Shown piece after piece: positions 49,725 through 58,611 of a DNA stretch of 64,000 nucleotides (position 1 is its first letter; each line of letters starts with the position of its first letter). The notes under the pieces were generated by a model. It was not told the origin of the DNA. It did no database searches and saw nothing but the letters and a program-made list of their open reading frames with translations. Location: positions 3,895 to 67,894 of the forward strand of contig DBYX01000001.1 of NCBI GenBank assembly GCA_002311665.1, read 5' to 3'. Source of the DNA: Lachnoclostridium sp. UBA1175. GTDB lineage: Bacteria; Bacillota; Clostridia; Lachnospirales; Lachnospiraceae. The position numbers and the translations under genes are program-made.

Positions 49725-52700
49725 ATGCCGAAGAGAACAGACATCAACAAAGTATTGATCATCGGATCCGGTCCGATCATCATCGGTCAGGCGTGCGAGT
49801 TCGACTACTCGGGAACGCAGGCGTGTAAGGCGCTTCGCAAGCTCGGCTATGAGATCGTGCTGGTTAACTCCAACCCGGCTACGATCATGACCGACCCGGA
49901 GACGGCGGACGTGACATACATCGAGCCGCTCAACGTGGAGAGACTGGAGCGCATCATCGCGAAGGAGCGTCCGGACGCGCTGCTGCCGAACCTCGGCGGT
50001 CAGTCCGGTCTGAACCTCTGCGCAGAGCTCAACAAGGCGGGTGTGCTGGATAAGTACGGCGTGAAGGTTATCGGCGTGCAGGTCGACGCGATCGAGCGCG
50101 GTGAGGACCGTATCGAATTTAAGAATACAATGAACGAGCTCGGCATCGAGATGGCAAGAAGCGAGGTCGCCTACAGTGTGGACGAGGCGCTTGCGATCGC
50201 CGACAAGCTCGGATACCCCGTGGTGCTTCGCCCCGCGTACACGATGGGCGGCGCCGGCGGCGGCCTGGTATATAACAAGGAAGAGCTCAGCACGGTCTGC
50301 GCGAGAGGCCTTCAGGCAAGTCTCGTAGGCCAGGTTCTCGTCGAGGAGTCCGTTCTCGGTTGGGAGGAGCTGGAGCTCGAGGTTGTCCGCGACTGCGAGG
50401 GCAATATGATCACCGTGTGCTTCATCGAGAACATCGACCCGATGGGCGTACACACCGGTGACTCGTTCTGCGCGGCTCCGATGCTGACGATCTCCCCTGA
50501 GGTACAGAAGCGTCTGCAGGAGCAGGCATACAAGATCGTTGACCGTGTGCAGGTCATCGGCGGTACGAACGTTCAGTTCGCGCACGATCCGGTTTCCGAC
50601 CGTATCGTCGTCATCGAGATCAACCCGAGAACCTCGCGTTCCTCGGCACTCGCTTCGAAGGCTACGGGCTTCCCGATCGCTCTGGTGTCCGCTATGCTCG
50701 CAACGGGCCTTACCCTGAAGGACATCCCCTGCGGCAAATGCGGCACGCTCGACAAGTATGTTCCGAGCGGCGACTATGTCGTGATCAAGTTCGCCCGCTG
50801 GGCATTTGAGAAGTTCAAGGGTGTTCAGGACAAACTCGGCACGCAGATGCGCGCTGTAGGCGAGGTAATGAGCATCGGTAAGACCTACAAGGAGGCCTTC
50901 CAGAAGGCAATCCGCAGCCTTGAGACCGGACGTTACGGCCTCGGCTATGTGAAGAATTTCCATGAGCTCTCGAAGGAGGAGTTGCTGCAGAAGCTTGCGA
51001 CGCCTTCGAGCGAGAGACATTTCCAGATGTATGAGGCACTCCGCAAGGGTGCGACGGTGGACGAGGTCTACAAGGCGACCCGCGTGAAGAAGTGGTTCAT
51101 CGAGCAGATGCAGGAGCTCGTCGAGGAGGAGGAAGCGCTCCTCACGATGAAGGGTGCAGTTCCCGCGGACGGAGTGCTCATCCGCGCGAAGAAGGACGGA
51201 TTTTCCGACCGCTACCTTGCGAAACTTCTCGAGGTATCCGAGGATGACATCCGCAACCGCCGCCTGCAGATCGGCCTCGAGGAGGCCTGGGAGGGTGTAC
51301 ACGTAAGCGGCACGCAGAACAGCGCATACTATTTCTCGAGCTACAACATCGAGAAGGACGAGAGCCCTTCCTCGAACAACCGCAAAGTTATGATCCTCGG
51401 CGGCGGCCCGAACCGTATCGGCCAGGGTATCGAGTTCGACTACTGCTGCGTACACGCGGCTATGGCACTCAAGAAGCTCGGCTTCGAGACGATCATCGTC
51501 AACTGCAACCCCGAGACGGTTTCGACTGACTACGATACGTCCGACAAGCTGTATTTTGAGCCTCTGACGCTCGAGGATGTGCTGAGCATCTACAAGAAGG
51601 AAAAGCCTCTCGGCGTGATTGCACAGTTCGGCGGCCAGACGCCTCTGAACCTTGCCGCAGCGCTCGAGAAGAACGGCGTGAAGATCCTCGGAACGTCCCC
51701 TGCGGTCATCGACCTCGCGGAGGACCGCGACCTGTTCCGCGCGATGATGGACAAGCTCGGCATCCCGATGCCGGAATCCGGAATGGCCGTAACGGTCGAT
51801 GACGCGATCGTGATCGCGAAGAAGATCGGCTACCCGGTAATGGTTCGCCCGTCCTACGTGCTCGGCGGACGCGGTATGGAAGTTGTCTACGATGACGCCC
51901 AGATGGCGGAATATATGAATGCGGCAGTCGGCGTTACGCCGGACCGCCCGATCCTGATCGACCGTTTCCTCAACCACGCACTGGAGTGCGAGGCGGACGC
52001 GATCGCCGACGGTGCACACGCTTTCGTGCCGGCGGTTATGGAGCATATCGAGCTTGCGGGTGTTCACTCCGGTGACTCCGCATGCATCATCCCTTCGGTT
52101 CACATCTCCGCGGAAAATGTGGCTACCATCAAGGAGTACACACGCAAGATCGCGGAGGAGATGCACGTCAAGGGACTTATGAATATGCAGTACGCGATCG
52201 AGAACGGCAAGGTGTTCGTGCTCGAGGCGAACCCGCGCGCATCCCGTACGGTGCCGTTGGTATCGAAGGTCTGCAACATCCGTATGGTGCCGATCGCGAC
52301 CGACATCATCACCGCGGAGCTCACGGGCCGCAAGTCGCCGCTTCCAGAGCTTCATGAGATGCACATCCCGAACTATGGTGTGAAGGAAGCCGCGTTCCCG
52401 TTCAATATGTTCCCGGAGGTTGACCCGATCCTCGGACCGGAGATGCGCTCCACGGGTGAGGTGCTCGGAATGTCGCCTTCCTACGGCGAGGCGTTCGTGA
52501 AGGCACAGGAGGCAATCCAGTCGAAGCTTCCTCTGGAGGGAGCCGTGCTGATCTCCGTCAAGAACAAGGATAAGGATGAGATGCTCGACATCGCGAAGCA
52601 GTTCGCGGAGGACGGCTTCAAGATCTACGCGACCGGCGGAACCTACGACGCCATCTCGGCGGCGGGGATCAAGGCGGAGAAGGTGCTCAAGCTCTACGAG

Positions 52701-52952
52701 GGACGCCCGAACTGCTACGACCTGATCACCAACGGAAGCGTACAGCTCGTCATCAACTCCCCGATCGGCAAGGACAGCGTTCACGACGACAGCTACCTGC
52801 GCAAGGCAGCCATCAAGGCGAAGGTTCCGTACGTGACGACCGTCGCGGCAGCACGCGCTACGGCGGAGGGTATCCACTATGTGAAGACGCACACGGATTG
52901 CCCCGTGAAGTCGCTGCAGGAGATCCACGCGGAGATCACGCCGCTCGCATAA
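49725..52952 (+). CDS. carB: Carbamoyl-phosphate synthase large subunit
   Basis: A 1075-residue enzyme making carbamoyl phosphate for arginine and pyrimidine synthesis from bicarbonate, ATP and glutamine-derived ammonia. Two homologous halves each contain an ATP-grasp (about 1-400 and 550-935); the oligomerisation region lies between them, and the MGS-like allosteric domain is about 940-1075 (FAEDGFKIYATGGTYDAISA). The small subunit carA and the pyr or arg genes are not in the window, which is unusual for carB. AGGAGGATTGAAAA precedes ATG. Confidence 0.97.
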   Translation: MPKRTDINKVLIIGSGPIIIGQACEFDYSGTQACKALRKLGYEIVLVNSNPATIMTDPETADVTYIEPLNVERLERIIAKERPDALLPNLGGQSGLNLCAELNKAGVLDKYGVKVIGVQVDAIERGEDRIEFKNTMNELGIEMARSEVAYSVDEALAIADKLGYPVVLRPAYTMGGAGGGLVYNKEELSTVCARGLQASLVGQVLVEESVLGWEELELEVVRDCEGNMITVCFIENIDPMGVHTGDSFCAAPMLTISPEVQKRLQEQAYKIVDRVQVIGGTNVQFAHDPVSDRIVVIEINPRTSRSSALASKATGFPIALVSAMLATGLTLKDIPCGKCGTLDKYVPSGDYVVIKFARWAFEKFKGVQDKLGTQMRAVGEVMSIGKTYKEAFQKAIRSLETGRYGLGYVKNFHELSKEELLQKLATPSSERHFQMYEALRKGATVDEVYKATRVKKWFIEQMQELVEEEEALLTMKGAVPADGVLIRAKKDGFSDRYLAKLLEVSEDDIRNRRLQIGLEEAWEGVHVSGTQNSAYYFSSYNIEKDESPSSNNRKVMILGGGPNRIGQGIEFDYCCVHAAMALKKLGFETIIVNCNPETVSTDYDTSDKLYFEPLTLEDVLSIYKKEKPLGVIAQFGGQTPLNLAAALEKNGVKILGTSPAVIDLAEDRDLFRAMMDKLGIPMPESGMAVTVDDAIVIAKKIGYPVMVRPSYVLGGRGMEVVYDDAQMAEYMNAAVGVTPDRPILIDRFLNHALECEADAIADGAHAFVPAVMEHIELAGVHSGDSACIIPSVHISAENVATIKEYTRKIAEEMHVKGLMNMQYAIENGKVFVLEANPRASRTVPLVSKVCNIRMVPIATDIITAELTGRKSPLPELHEMHIPNYGVKEAAFPFNMFPEVDPILGPEMRSTGEVLGMSPSYGEAFVKAQEAIQSKLPLEGAVLISVKNKDKDEMLDIAKQFAEDGFKIYATGGTYDAISAAGIKAEKVLKLYEGRPNCYDLITNGSVQLVINSPIGKDSVHDDSYLRKAAIKAKVPYVTTVAAARATAEGIHYVKTHTDCPVKSLQEIHAEITPLA

Positions 52953-52980
52953 GAGTTGCAACAACGTAAAAATTCATCAG

Positions 52981-53015
52981 GGCAACTGCATTTTCCGGTG
53001 CGGTTGCCTTGTTTT
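52981..53015 (+). terminator. Terminator after carB with the repeated element in its loop
   Basis: GGCAACTGC (52981-52989) and GCGGTTGCC (53000-53008) pair with one wobble, then TTGTTTT. The GCATTTTCCG copy at 52988-52997 occupies the loop. Confidence 0.75.
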
Positions 53016-53105
53016 ACGGCAGTTTTCGCCGGGAAACACGCCGATTCGTGTACATTTTGCGAAGCATCTTTTCAAATGGCTTTGTTTGTTGTACAATGCT
53101 ACATA

Positions 53106-53125
53106 GGAAAATGCGCGCATTTTTC
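53106..53125. repeat. Palindrome of the ATTTT type upstream of the 53169 gene
   Basis: AAAATGCGCGCATTTT (53108-53123) is a perfect 16-bp palindrome between a possible -10 (TACAAT, 53092-53097) and the start codon. Confidence 0.8.
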
Positions 53126-53168
53126 GAGCGGGGCAGGCGATGCTACATATTTGTAACGGAGGATTGTC

Positions 53169-54572
53169 ATGAAGAAGAAAAAGCTTTCTATTGTATGTCA
53201 GATCTTTGCGATTTTCTTTGGGATCATTCTGTTCGCAGGTATTCTGGCCTGGATCATCACATCCCAGATCAGCAAGATCATGGAGCCGGAAAATCTAGTC
53301 GAGATGGTCACGGACAATATTGACCTCGAGGACCTCGAGGTGGACGAGCTTTTCGATGATGCCGAAGAGGGGACGACCCTGGCGGAGTACATCAGCCAGC
53401 AGGCATCGGATTACCAGGGCAAGAAGGTGAAGATCACGGACAGCGATCTCAACGAGATCCTCAGCAGCCCGTCCGTGAAGGAGTTCCTTGAGGATAAGAT
53501 CGGCGATTATGTCGATTTCCTGGAGGGCGATTCCAACGGTAAGAAACCGATCATCAATGCGGACCAGCTGTACGAGCTGATCGATGAAAACCGCGATGAG
53601 ATCGAAGAGGTGACCGGTGAGCGTCTGACGAAAGAGTCGATGCGGGAGATCCGGAAGAACCTCAATCAGATTGATTTTGACAGCCTGAGTCTGGACAAGC
53701 TTTCGAGCAGCGAGGTCGAGGATGCACGCGAGGTGTACTCGACGGTGAAGAAGGTTTCCGGCTGGCTTCCCTGGGCAGCGCTCGGTGTGTGCGCTCTGAT
53801 GATCCTGATCATCGCGATCCTGCGCGGACGTTTCGTCGCGGGAACCTTCGCGGAAGTCGGTATTATCGGTCTGATCGCAGCCGGTCTTGTGTTGCTGCTC
53901 AACATCGGCAAACTGGCCATCCGGTTCGGCGGTGACTCGTTCGAGAAGGAGTGGATCCAGTCGATCCTCGCAGGCGTGTTCCGTCAGCCTGCGCTCCTTG
54001 TACTGTTCATCTCCATCGGATGCATCCTTGTCGCGATCATTCTCAAGGTGATCCTTGTCGCCGTGCGCGGTGACGGGGAGGAGCCCGCGGCAGTCGGATA
54101 TAACGCAGCATACGCACAGCAGCAGGCATATGCGCAGCAGCAGGCATACGCACAGCAGCAGGCTTATGCACAGCAGCAGGCATACGCACAGCAGCAGGCC
54201 TATGCACAGCAGCAGGCTTACGCACAGCAGCAGGCTTACGCACAGCAGCAGGCTTCGTACCAGCAGCAGGTTTACGCGCAGCAGCAGGCAGCTTACCAGC
54301 AGCAGGTCAATGCGCAGCAGGCGGCATATCAGCAGACGGCAGACTATCGTCAGCCGTTAGCGCAGAATACATACCAGCAGCCCGCCGTAACGGCACAGAA
54401 TGCATACCAGCAGCCCGCCGCAACGGCACAGAATGCATACCAGCAGCCCGCCGCATCGGCACAGAATGCATATCAGCAGCCTGCCGCAACGGCACCGCAG
54501 CCTGCGGAGCAGCCCACAGCGCCGGTCGCAGACGCGACAACTGCAGCGCCGGAGAGCGCTCGTCCGGAATAA
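53169..54572 (+). CDS. Membrane protein with Gln-rich tandem-repeat tail
   Basis: A 467-residue protein of unknown function. One N-terminal helix (about 7-30), a 165-residue acidic extracytoplasmic domain, three further helices (about 197-217, 222-245 and 265-300) and a C-terminal tail. The tail holds eight exact AYAQQQ units (residues 314-361), degenerate ones, then four QNAYQQPAxTA units (399-442). The tail should be cytosolic and disordered, and could drive clustering. GGAGGATTGTC precedes ATG 53169. The LTA-synthase-like gene follows after 43 nt. Confidence 0.82.
   Translation: MKKKKLSIVCQIFAIFFGIILFAGILAWIITSQISKIMEPENLVEMVTDNIDLEDLEVDELFDDAEEGTTLAEYISQQASDYQGKKVKITDSDLNEILSSPSVKEFLEDKIGDYVDFLEGDSNGKKPIINADQLYELIDENRDEIEEVTGERLTKESMREIRKNLNQIDFDSLSLDKLSSSEVEDAREVYSTVKKVSGWLPWAALGVCALMILIIAILRGRFVAGTFAEVGIIGLIAAGLVLLLNIGKLAIRFGGDSFEKEWIQSILAGVFRQPALLVLFISIGCILVAIILKVILVAVRGDGEEPAAVGYNAAYAQQQAYAQQQAYAQQQAYAQQQAYAQQQAYAQQQAYAQQQAYAQQQASYQQQVYAQQQAAYQQQVNAQQAAYQQTADYRQPLAQNTYQQPAVTAQNAYQQPAATAQNAYQQPAASAQNAYQQPAATAPQPAEQPTAPVADATTAAPESARPE
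54108..54251 (+). repeat. 18-bp tandem repeat, eight copies
   Basis: Units encode AYAQQQ, nearly identical in DNA with Y-codon and A-codon wobble. Prone to slippage and copy-number change. Confidence 0.9.
54363..54494 (+). repeat. 33-bp tandem repeat, four copies
   Basis: Units encode QNAYQQPAATA or a close variant. The first copy is the most diverged (QNTYQQPAVTA). Confidence 0.88.
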
Positions 54573-54615
54573 GGCCGGAATAAACAGTCATTGTAACAGG
54601 AAGTCAGTTTAGAGT

Positions 54616-56727
54616 ATGGACGAACAGGAAAAACAATTACTTCGGCGGGAGCCTGCGGGGCAGTATGCCCTGCAGGCTGTCATTCCCGTCACACTGCTCT
54701 GGGATGAGCTCGTATTTCACGCTTATATCAACCGGGGATTCCAGAACGCGTCCATAGGTTTCCTTGTTTTGTTTGCACTCGGGATCGGGCTTACGATCGC
54801 TGCGATCACGGGCTTTATGGGGAAGAAGGCGACGATCATCACCAACCTGGTCGTCCTCGCGGCGAGCACGAGCTGGTTTGTCATTCAGGCCGTGAGTTAC
54901 GGTATGCTTCAGTCGTACCTCACACTGGTGCTGACGAAGAACAAGGATGAGGCGGCGGAGTTTACCGGCGATGTCATGTCGTGTCTTCTGCGGCGGACGC
55001 CTCTGGTGTTGCTGCTCCTTATACCGGTCGCGGTGTATATCATTTTCCTCGTAAAGAAGACCATACCGCACGGGAAAGTCCGCGGATGGATCGTCGCGCT
55101 CACGGCGCTTCTCGCGGTCGAGTGCTTCCTGATCTCGGCGCTCGCGCTGGTCAGCAACCACTGCAGGGAAAACGGGCAGTACGAGATGTTCGTGAAGGAC
55201 TGGGAGAACGACCGGGGCGTCACAAACATGGGCGTGTGCATCGGATTCCTTCAGGACCTAAGGCAGCGGCTCACGTACGATCCGCAGGATGTCGGGGAGA
55301 TTTCCAACGCGACCGTGCCTTCGATGAAACCGATCCTGCCGGGCAAGGCAACTTCCACGCCGACCCCGACGATAACGGCGACACCGGGACCGACGCAGGC
55401 TCCGCAGGACACGCCGACACCGACATTTACGCCGACGCCGACCCCGACGCCGGTCGACCGCTCACCGCATCTGCTCGACATCGATTTTCCGAAGCTTGCG
55501 GAAGCGGAGAAGGATAAGAATGTCAAGACGATCCACCAGTATTTTGCAGGGGAGACGGCGACCAACAAGAACGAGTACACGGGTCTGTGCAAGGACTTCA
55601 ACCTGATCGTGATCACGGCGGAGTCGTTCTGCAAGCTGGCGGTGGACGAGAACCTGACGCCGACTCTGTACCGGCTGATCAACAGCGGATTTGTCCTCAA
55701 CAATTTCTACACGCCGAAGTGGCAGAACAACACGACGGACAGCGAGTATACCATATGCACGGGGCTTCTGCCCGACACGAAGGAGGCCAAGAGCTTCGCC
55801 AAATCCGCGAGCAACCTGCTGCCTCTCGGCCTGCCGCCGATCTTCAAGGCGCTCGGGTACACGGCGCGCGCGTTCCACGACCACGATTACAAGTACTATG
55901 AACGCGACAAGACGCATCCGAATCTGGGGTATGAGTTCATCGCCGTGGGCAACGGCCTGGAGATCACGAAGCAGACGCACGAGTCCGACCTGGAGATGAT
56001 GGAAGCGGCGATCCCGATGTTCATCAACGACGATCATTTCCTGGCGTACTTTATGACGATGAGCGGGCATTCACCGTACTCGTGGAGCAATGCGAACTGC
56101 AAGAAGAACCGCGATCTCGTGAACGACCTTCCGTACACGACGGCCGGCAAATGCTACCTCGCCTGCAATATCGAGCTCGACCGGGCACTGGAGTACCTGC
56201 TCAATGAGCTGGAGAAGGCCGGGAAGCTTGACAACACGCTGATCGTGATGACCGGTGACCACTATCCGTACGCAATGTCCGAGGATGAGCTGAACGATCT
56301 CGCGGGACACAAGATCGAGAAGGAGTTCGAGCGCTTCGAGAACCACTGTATCGTGTGGAGCGGCGCGTTCAAGGACACGGTCATCGTAGACAAGGCCTGC
56401 TGCAGCCTCGACATTATGCCGACCATTCTGAACCTCATGGGTGTCGAGTATGACTCGCGCCTGTATATGGGTCACGATATGCTTTCGGAAGAGCCGGGCT
56501 TTGTGCAGTTCCGAAACGGCAGCATTGTCACGGACTACATCCGCTACGGTGCGTCGACAGGCAAGACCGAGTGGCTCTTCGATGTCGACCTGAGCAAGGA
56601 CGACAAGAAGGCGTACGTCGATTCGTGCAAGAATGTCGCGAAGACGAAGCTGAACATCTCACGCGCGATACTGAACAGCAACTATTACAAGTACATCAAA
56701 GATTATCTTCCGTGGATGCGGGAGTGA
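54616..56727 (+). CDS. LTA-synthase-like sulfatase-fold membrane enzyme
   Basis: A 703-residue protein. Four to five N-terminal helices (up to about residue 190), a Thr/Pro linker (TPTPTITATPGPTQ, about 240-278), then an alkaline-phosphatase-fold domain. Visible active-site pieces are VITAESFC, NNTTDSEYTICTG (candidate nucleophile Thr near residue 373) and MTGDHYPY. The fold and layout match phosphoglycerol transferases that build lipoteichoic acid or modify glycans outside the cell. The in-frame linker is unusual for LtaS. ATG 54616 has only a weak ribosome site (AGGAAG). Confidence 0.85.
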   Translation: MDEQEKQLLRREPAGQYALQAVIPVTLLWDELVFHAYINRGFQNASIGFLVLFALGIGLTIAAITGFMGKKATIITNLVVLAASTSWFVIQAVSYGMLQSYLTLVLTKNKDEAAEFTGDVMSCLLRRTPLVLLLLIPVAVYIIFLVKKTIPHGKVRGWIVALTALLAVECFLISALALVSNHCRENGQYEMFVKDWENDRGVTNMGVCIGFLQDLRQRLTYDPQDVGEISNATVPSMKPILPGKATSTPTPTITATPGPTQAPQDTPTPTFTPTPTPTPVDRSPHLLDIDFPKLAEAEKDKNVKTIHQYFAGETATNKNEYTGLCKDFNLIVITAESFCKLAVDENLTPTLYRLINSGFVLNNFYTPKWQNNTTDSEYTICTGLLPDTKEAKSFAKSASNLLPLGLPPIFKALGYTARAFHDHDYKYYERDKTHPNLGYEFIAVGNGLEITKQTHESDLEMMEAAIPMFINDDHFLAYFMTMSGHSPYSWSNANCKKNRDLVNDLPYTTAGKCYLACNIELDRALEYLLNELEKAGKLDNTLIVMTGDHYPYAMSEDELNDLAGHKIEKEFERFENHCIVWSGAFKDTVIVDKACCSLDIMPTILNLMGVEYDSRLYMGHDMLSEEPGFVQFRNGSIVTDYIRYGASTGKTEWLFDVDLSKDDKKAYVDSCKNVAKTKLNISRAILNSNYYKYIKDYLPWMRE

Positions 56728-56733
56728 TGCAAA

Positions 56734-56768
56734 AAGCCGGAGAGTGTGCGAGCTCTCCGGCTTTCTTT
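56734..56768 (+). terminator. Terminator after the LTA-synthase-like gene
   Basis: AAGCCGGAGAG (56734-56744) and CTCTCCGGCTT (56753-56763) form a perfect 11-bp stem, then TCTTT. Confidence 0.85.
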
Positions 56769-56807
56769 ATGTGCTTCGATTTTGCGTAAAATGAGTCCCC
56801 CGCGGGT

Positions 56808-57533
56808 TCACTTCCTCCTGTGTATGCCGTTTCGCTGCGGGCGGACGGTGATGTCCGTCACGACCATACCGTCGCGGGAGGACAGTGCCGAGACGGCGCA
56901 GTCTGCGACCTCCTCCGCGGTGAGGCGGTACTGCGGGTCATCCTGCGGCGTAAAATCCGCGTTGCGGTAGAGGGCGGTGTCGGTCAGATCCGGATGGATC
57001 GTGATCACGCGGACACCGTGCTTGCGAACCTCCTCGAACAGACTCTCCGAGAAGTTCGTGAGCGCCGCCTTGGTCGCGCCGTACGCGCAACCGTGCGTGT
57101 TGGAATTGCTGCGGGCGGTGACGGATGAGACGTTGAGGATCGTTCCCGCGCACTCGCGCAGATGCGGAAGCAACATGGCGGCGAGGCTCATCGGCGCCGC
57201 GACGTTGACCGAGGTCATCTCCGCGATCGCCTGCGGGGAGATCGTCTCGTGCGGACCGTAGTAGGCGACGCCGGCAGCGTTGACGAGAAGCGAGATCGAA
57301 GATGCGATCGGCTTGACCGCGCGCTCGATCGCGGCGGTGTCGGTCAGGTCGAGCTTAAGCAGATGAAAGTGATCGTGCGAGGGTGCGCCTTCTTCGTTGC
57401 GCCCGACGCCGTACACGGTGCAGCCTTCCGCGAGAAGCCGGTCGGCGATCGCGCGTCCGATGCCGGAGGTCGCGCCCGTCACGAGAGCGCATTTTCCGAC
57501 AAGGCGGGTTGATGATTCGGATACGGAGGTCAT
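56808..57533 (-). CDS. Short-chain dehydrogenase/reductase
   Basis: A 241-residue classical SDR. Cofactor motif TGATSGIG (about 19-26), NAAG, catalytic Ser in NVSSVTA and YGATK with Tyr and Lys. The substrate is unknown; no preference for NAD or NADP can be read with confidence. The in-frame ATG at 57548 is not used, because AAGGAG lies between it and ATG 57533. Confidence 0.9.
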   Translation of the reverse strand: MTSVSESSTRLVGKCALVTGATSGIGRAIADRLLAEGCTVYGVGRNEEGAPSHDHFHLLKLDLTDTAAIERAVKPIASSISLLVNAAGVAYYGPHETISPQAIAEMTSVNVAAPMSLAAMLLPHLRECAGTILNVSSVTARSNSNTHGCAYGATKAALTNFSESLFEEVRKHGVRVITIHPDLTDTALYRNADFTPQDDPQYRLTAEEVADCAVSALSSRDGMVVTDITVRPQRNGIHRRK

Positions 57534-57570
57534 AGGGACTCCTTTCATAAGCGGTGGTGAGCGGGGCGGT

Positions 57571-58611
57571 TCATACGCTCCAGAGGAAGATCCGGTCGCG
57601 GGGAAGCATTGCCCCGAGGCGACGGAGTGCGAGCTCGACCAGCGGTTCGCCGATCTCCGTCGGGTAGTGGTACACGCCGTCCGTCAACTCGTACGGATAG
57701 TAGGTGACCGCGCAGGGGCGACGGCTGCGCATCTCCTTGAGATACTCGCGGGAAATGCGGAACAGTCCGACGCTCGCGTCGTGTATGCGTTCCATCGGCA
57801 ATGCGGCGGCAACCTCGTCAAACATTTTATCGTAGACCGCAACGGCGTTGTGCACGGCGATCATCGGATCGAAGCACAGGCGTACCTTCCAGCCGAGGTC
57901 AAGCGCCCCGGAGGCCAGAGCCAGCCGGGCCGACAACGGCGGCGTGCGGTGCTCCATCGCGCGGATGACCGGGTCGGGAGAGAGCGTCAGCGCAAGAATG
58001 ACGCGGTCCGAAACGGGGAGCGACCGAAGAACCGCGCAGGAGGCGGATTTGGTGCGAAGCTCGAGCGTGAGGGTGGGGCGTTCGGACGCGAAAGCGATCC
58101 AGTCCGCGACCAGGCCGAGCTTCGGCTCGAGCGCGAGCAGGTCAGTGTCGTAGCTGATGCAGACATACGCGGGGCCGTCGGAGAGGATCGTATCCAGCTC
58201 CGCGAAGGTGTCCTCCGTGTTCACGAAGACGACGATGTGCCCGGAGGGGTACATCCCCTGCAGGTAGCAGTACTCGCAGTCGAACACGCAGTTCATCACA
58301 TCGGAGGTGTAGTAGAAGCGGTCATTGCCGAAGTCCTGGCAGACCGGCGCGCCGGGGTAGACCCGGGCACGGTCGGAGACCGCGAGAATCAGCGCCTGCG
58401 CCTTCTTCTGCAGAGCGGGCTCCTGGTGCGGGCGGTTGAAGATCTCGCGGTAATCGCGGCAGCGGATCACCTCCGCGTCCGGCAGACCGGCAAGGATGCG
58501 CTGCGCGCGCGGATGGGCAAGCGCCGCCTCCTCCGCGTACACTACGGAAAATGCGCTCCGGTACGGGATCTTGTCAGCAGAGGCAGGAGAGTCGGAATGC
58601 ATCAAGGACAT
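57571..58611 (-). CDS. splB: SPL-type radical SAM protein (spore photoproduct lyase family)
   Basis: A 346-residue protein of the length of SplB. The iron-sulfur motif is CVFDCEYC (about 107-114). A Cys in YVCISYDTDLLALE sits where the H-donating Cys of B. subtilis SPL (Cys141) is expected, which favours true lyase activity; the alignment is by eye. The C-terminal TYYPYELTDGVYHYPTEIGE region is also SPL-like. It would repair spore photoproduct in DNA, and implies a spore former or a descendant of one. AAGGAGGG lies 6 nt before ATG. Its start overlaps the end of the nucleosidase-like gene by 38 nt. Confidence 0.85.
   Translation of the reverse strand: MSLMHSDSPASADKIPYRSAFSVVYAEEAALAHPRAQRILAGLPDAEVIRCRDYREIFNRPHQEPALQKKAQALILAVSDRARVYPGAPVCQDFGNDRFYYTSDVMNCVFDCEYCYLQGMYPSGHIVVFVNTEDTFAELDTILSDGPAYVCISYDTDLLALEPKLGLVADWIAFASERPTLTLELRTKSASCAVLRSLPVSDRVILALTLSPDPVIRAMEHRTPPLSARLALASGALDLGWKVRLCFDPMIAVHNAVAVYDKMFDEVAAALPMERIHDASVGLFRISREYLKEMRSRRPCAVTYYPYELTDGVYHYPTEIGEPLVELALRRLGAMLPRDRIFLWSV

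Noticed and set aside
49500..52964. Open frame of 1154 codons on the minus strand
   Set aside because: It is the complement of carB. The codon bias of this high-GC genome keeps the antisense frame open; there is no ribosome site and no recognisable domain.
54108..54494. Minisatellite as a foreign insertion
   Set aside because: The repeats are in frame, code for a tail, and match the protein's composition; simple expansion explains them.
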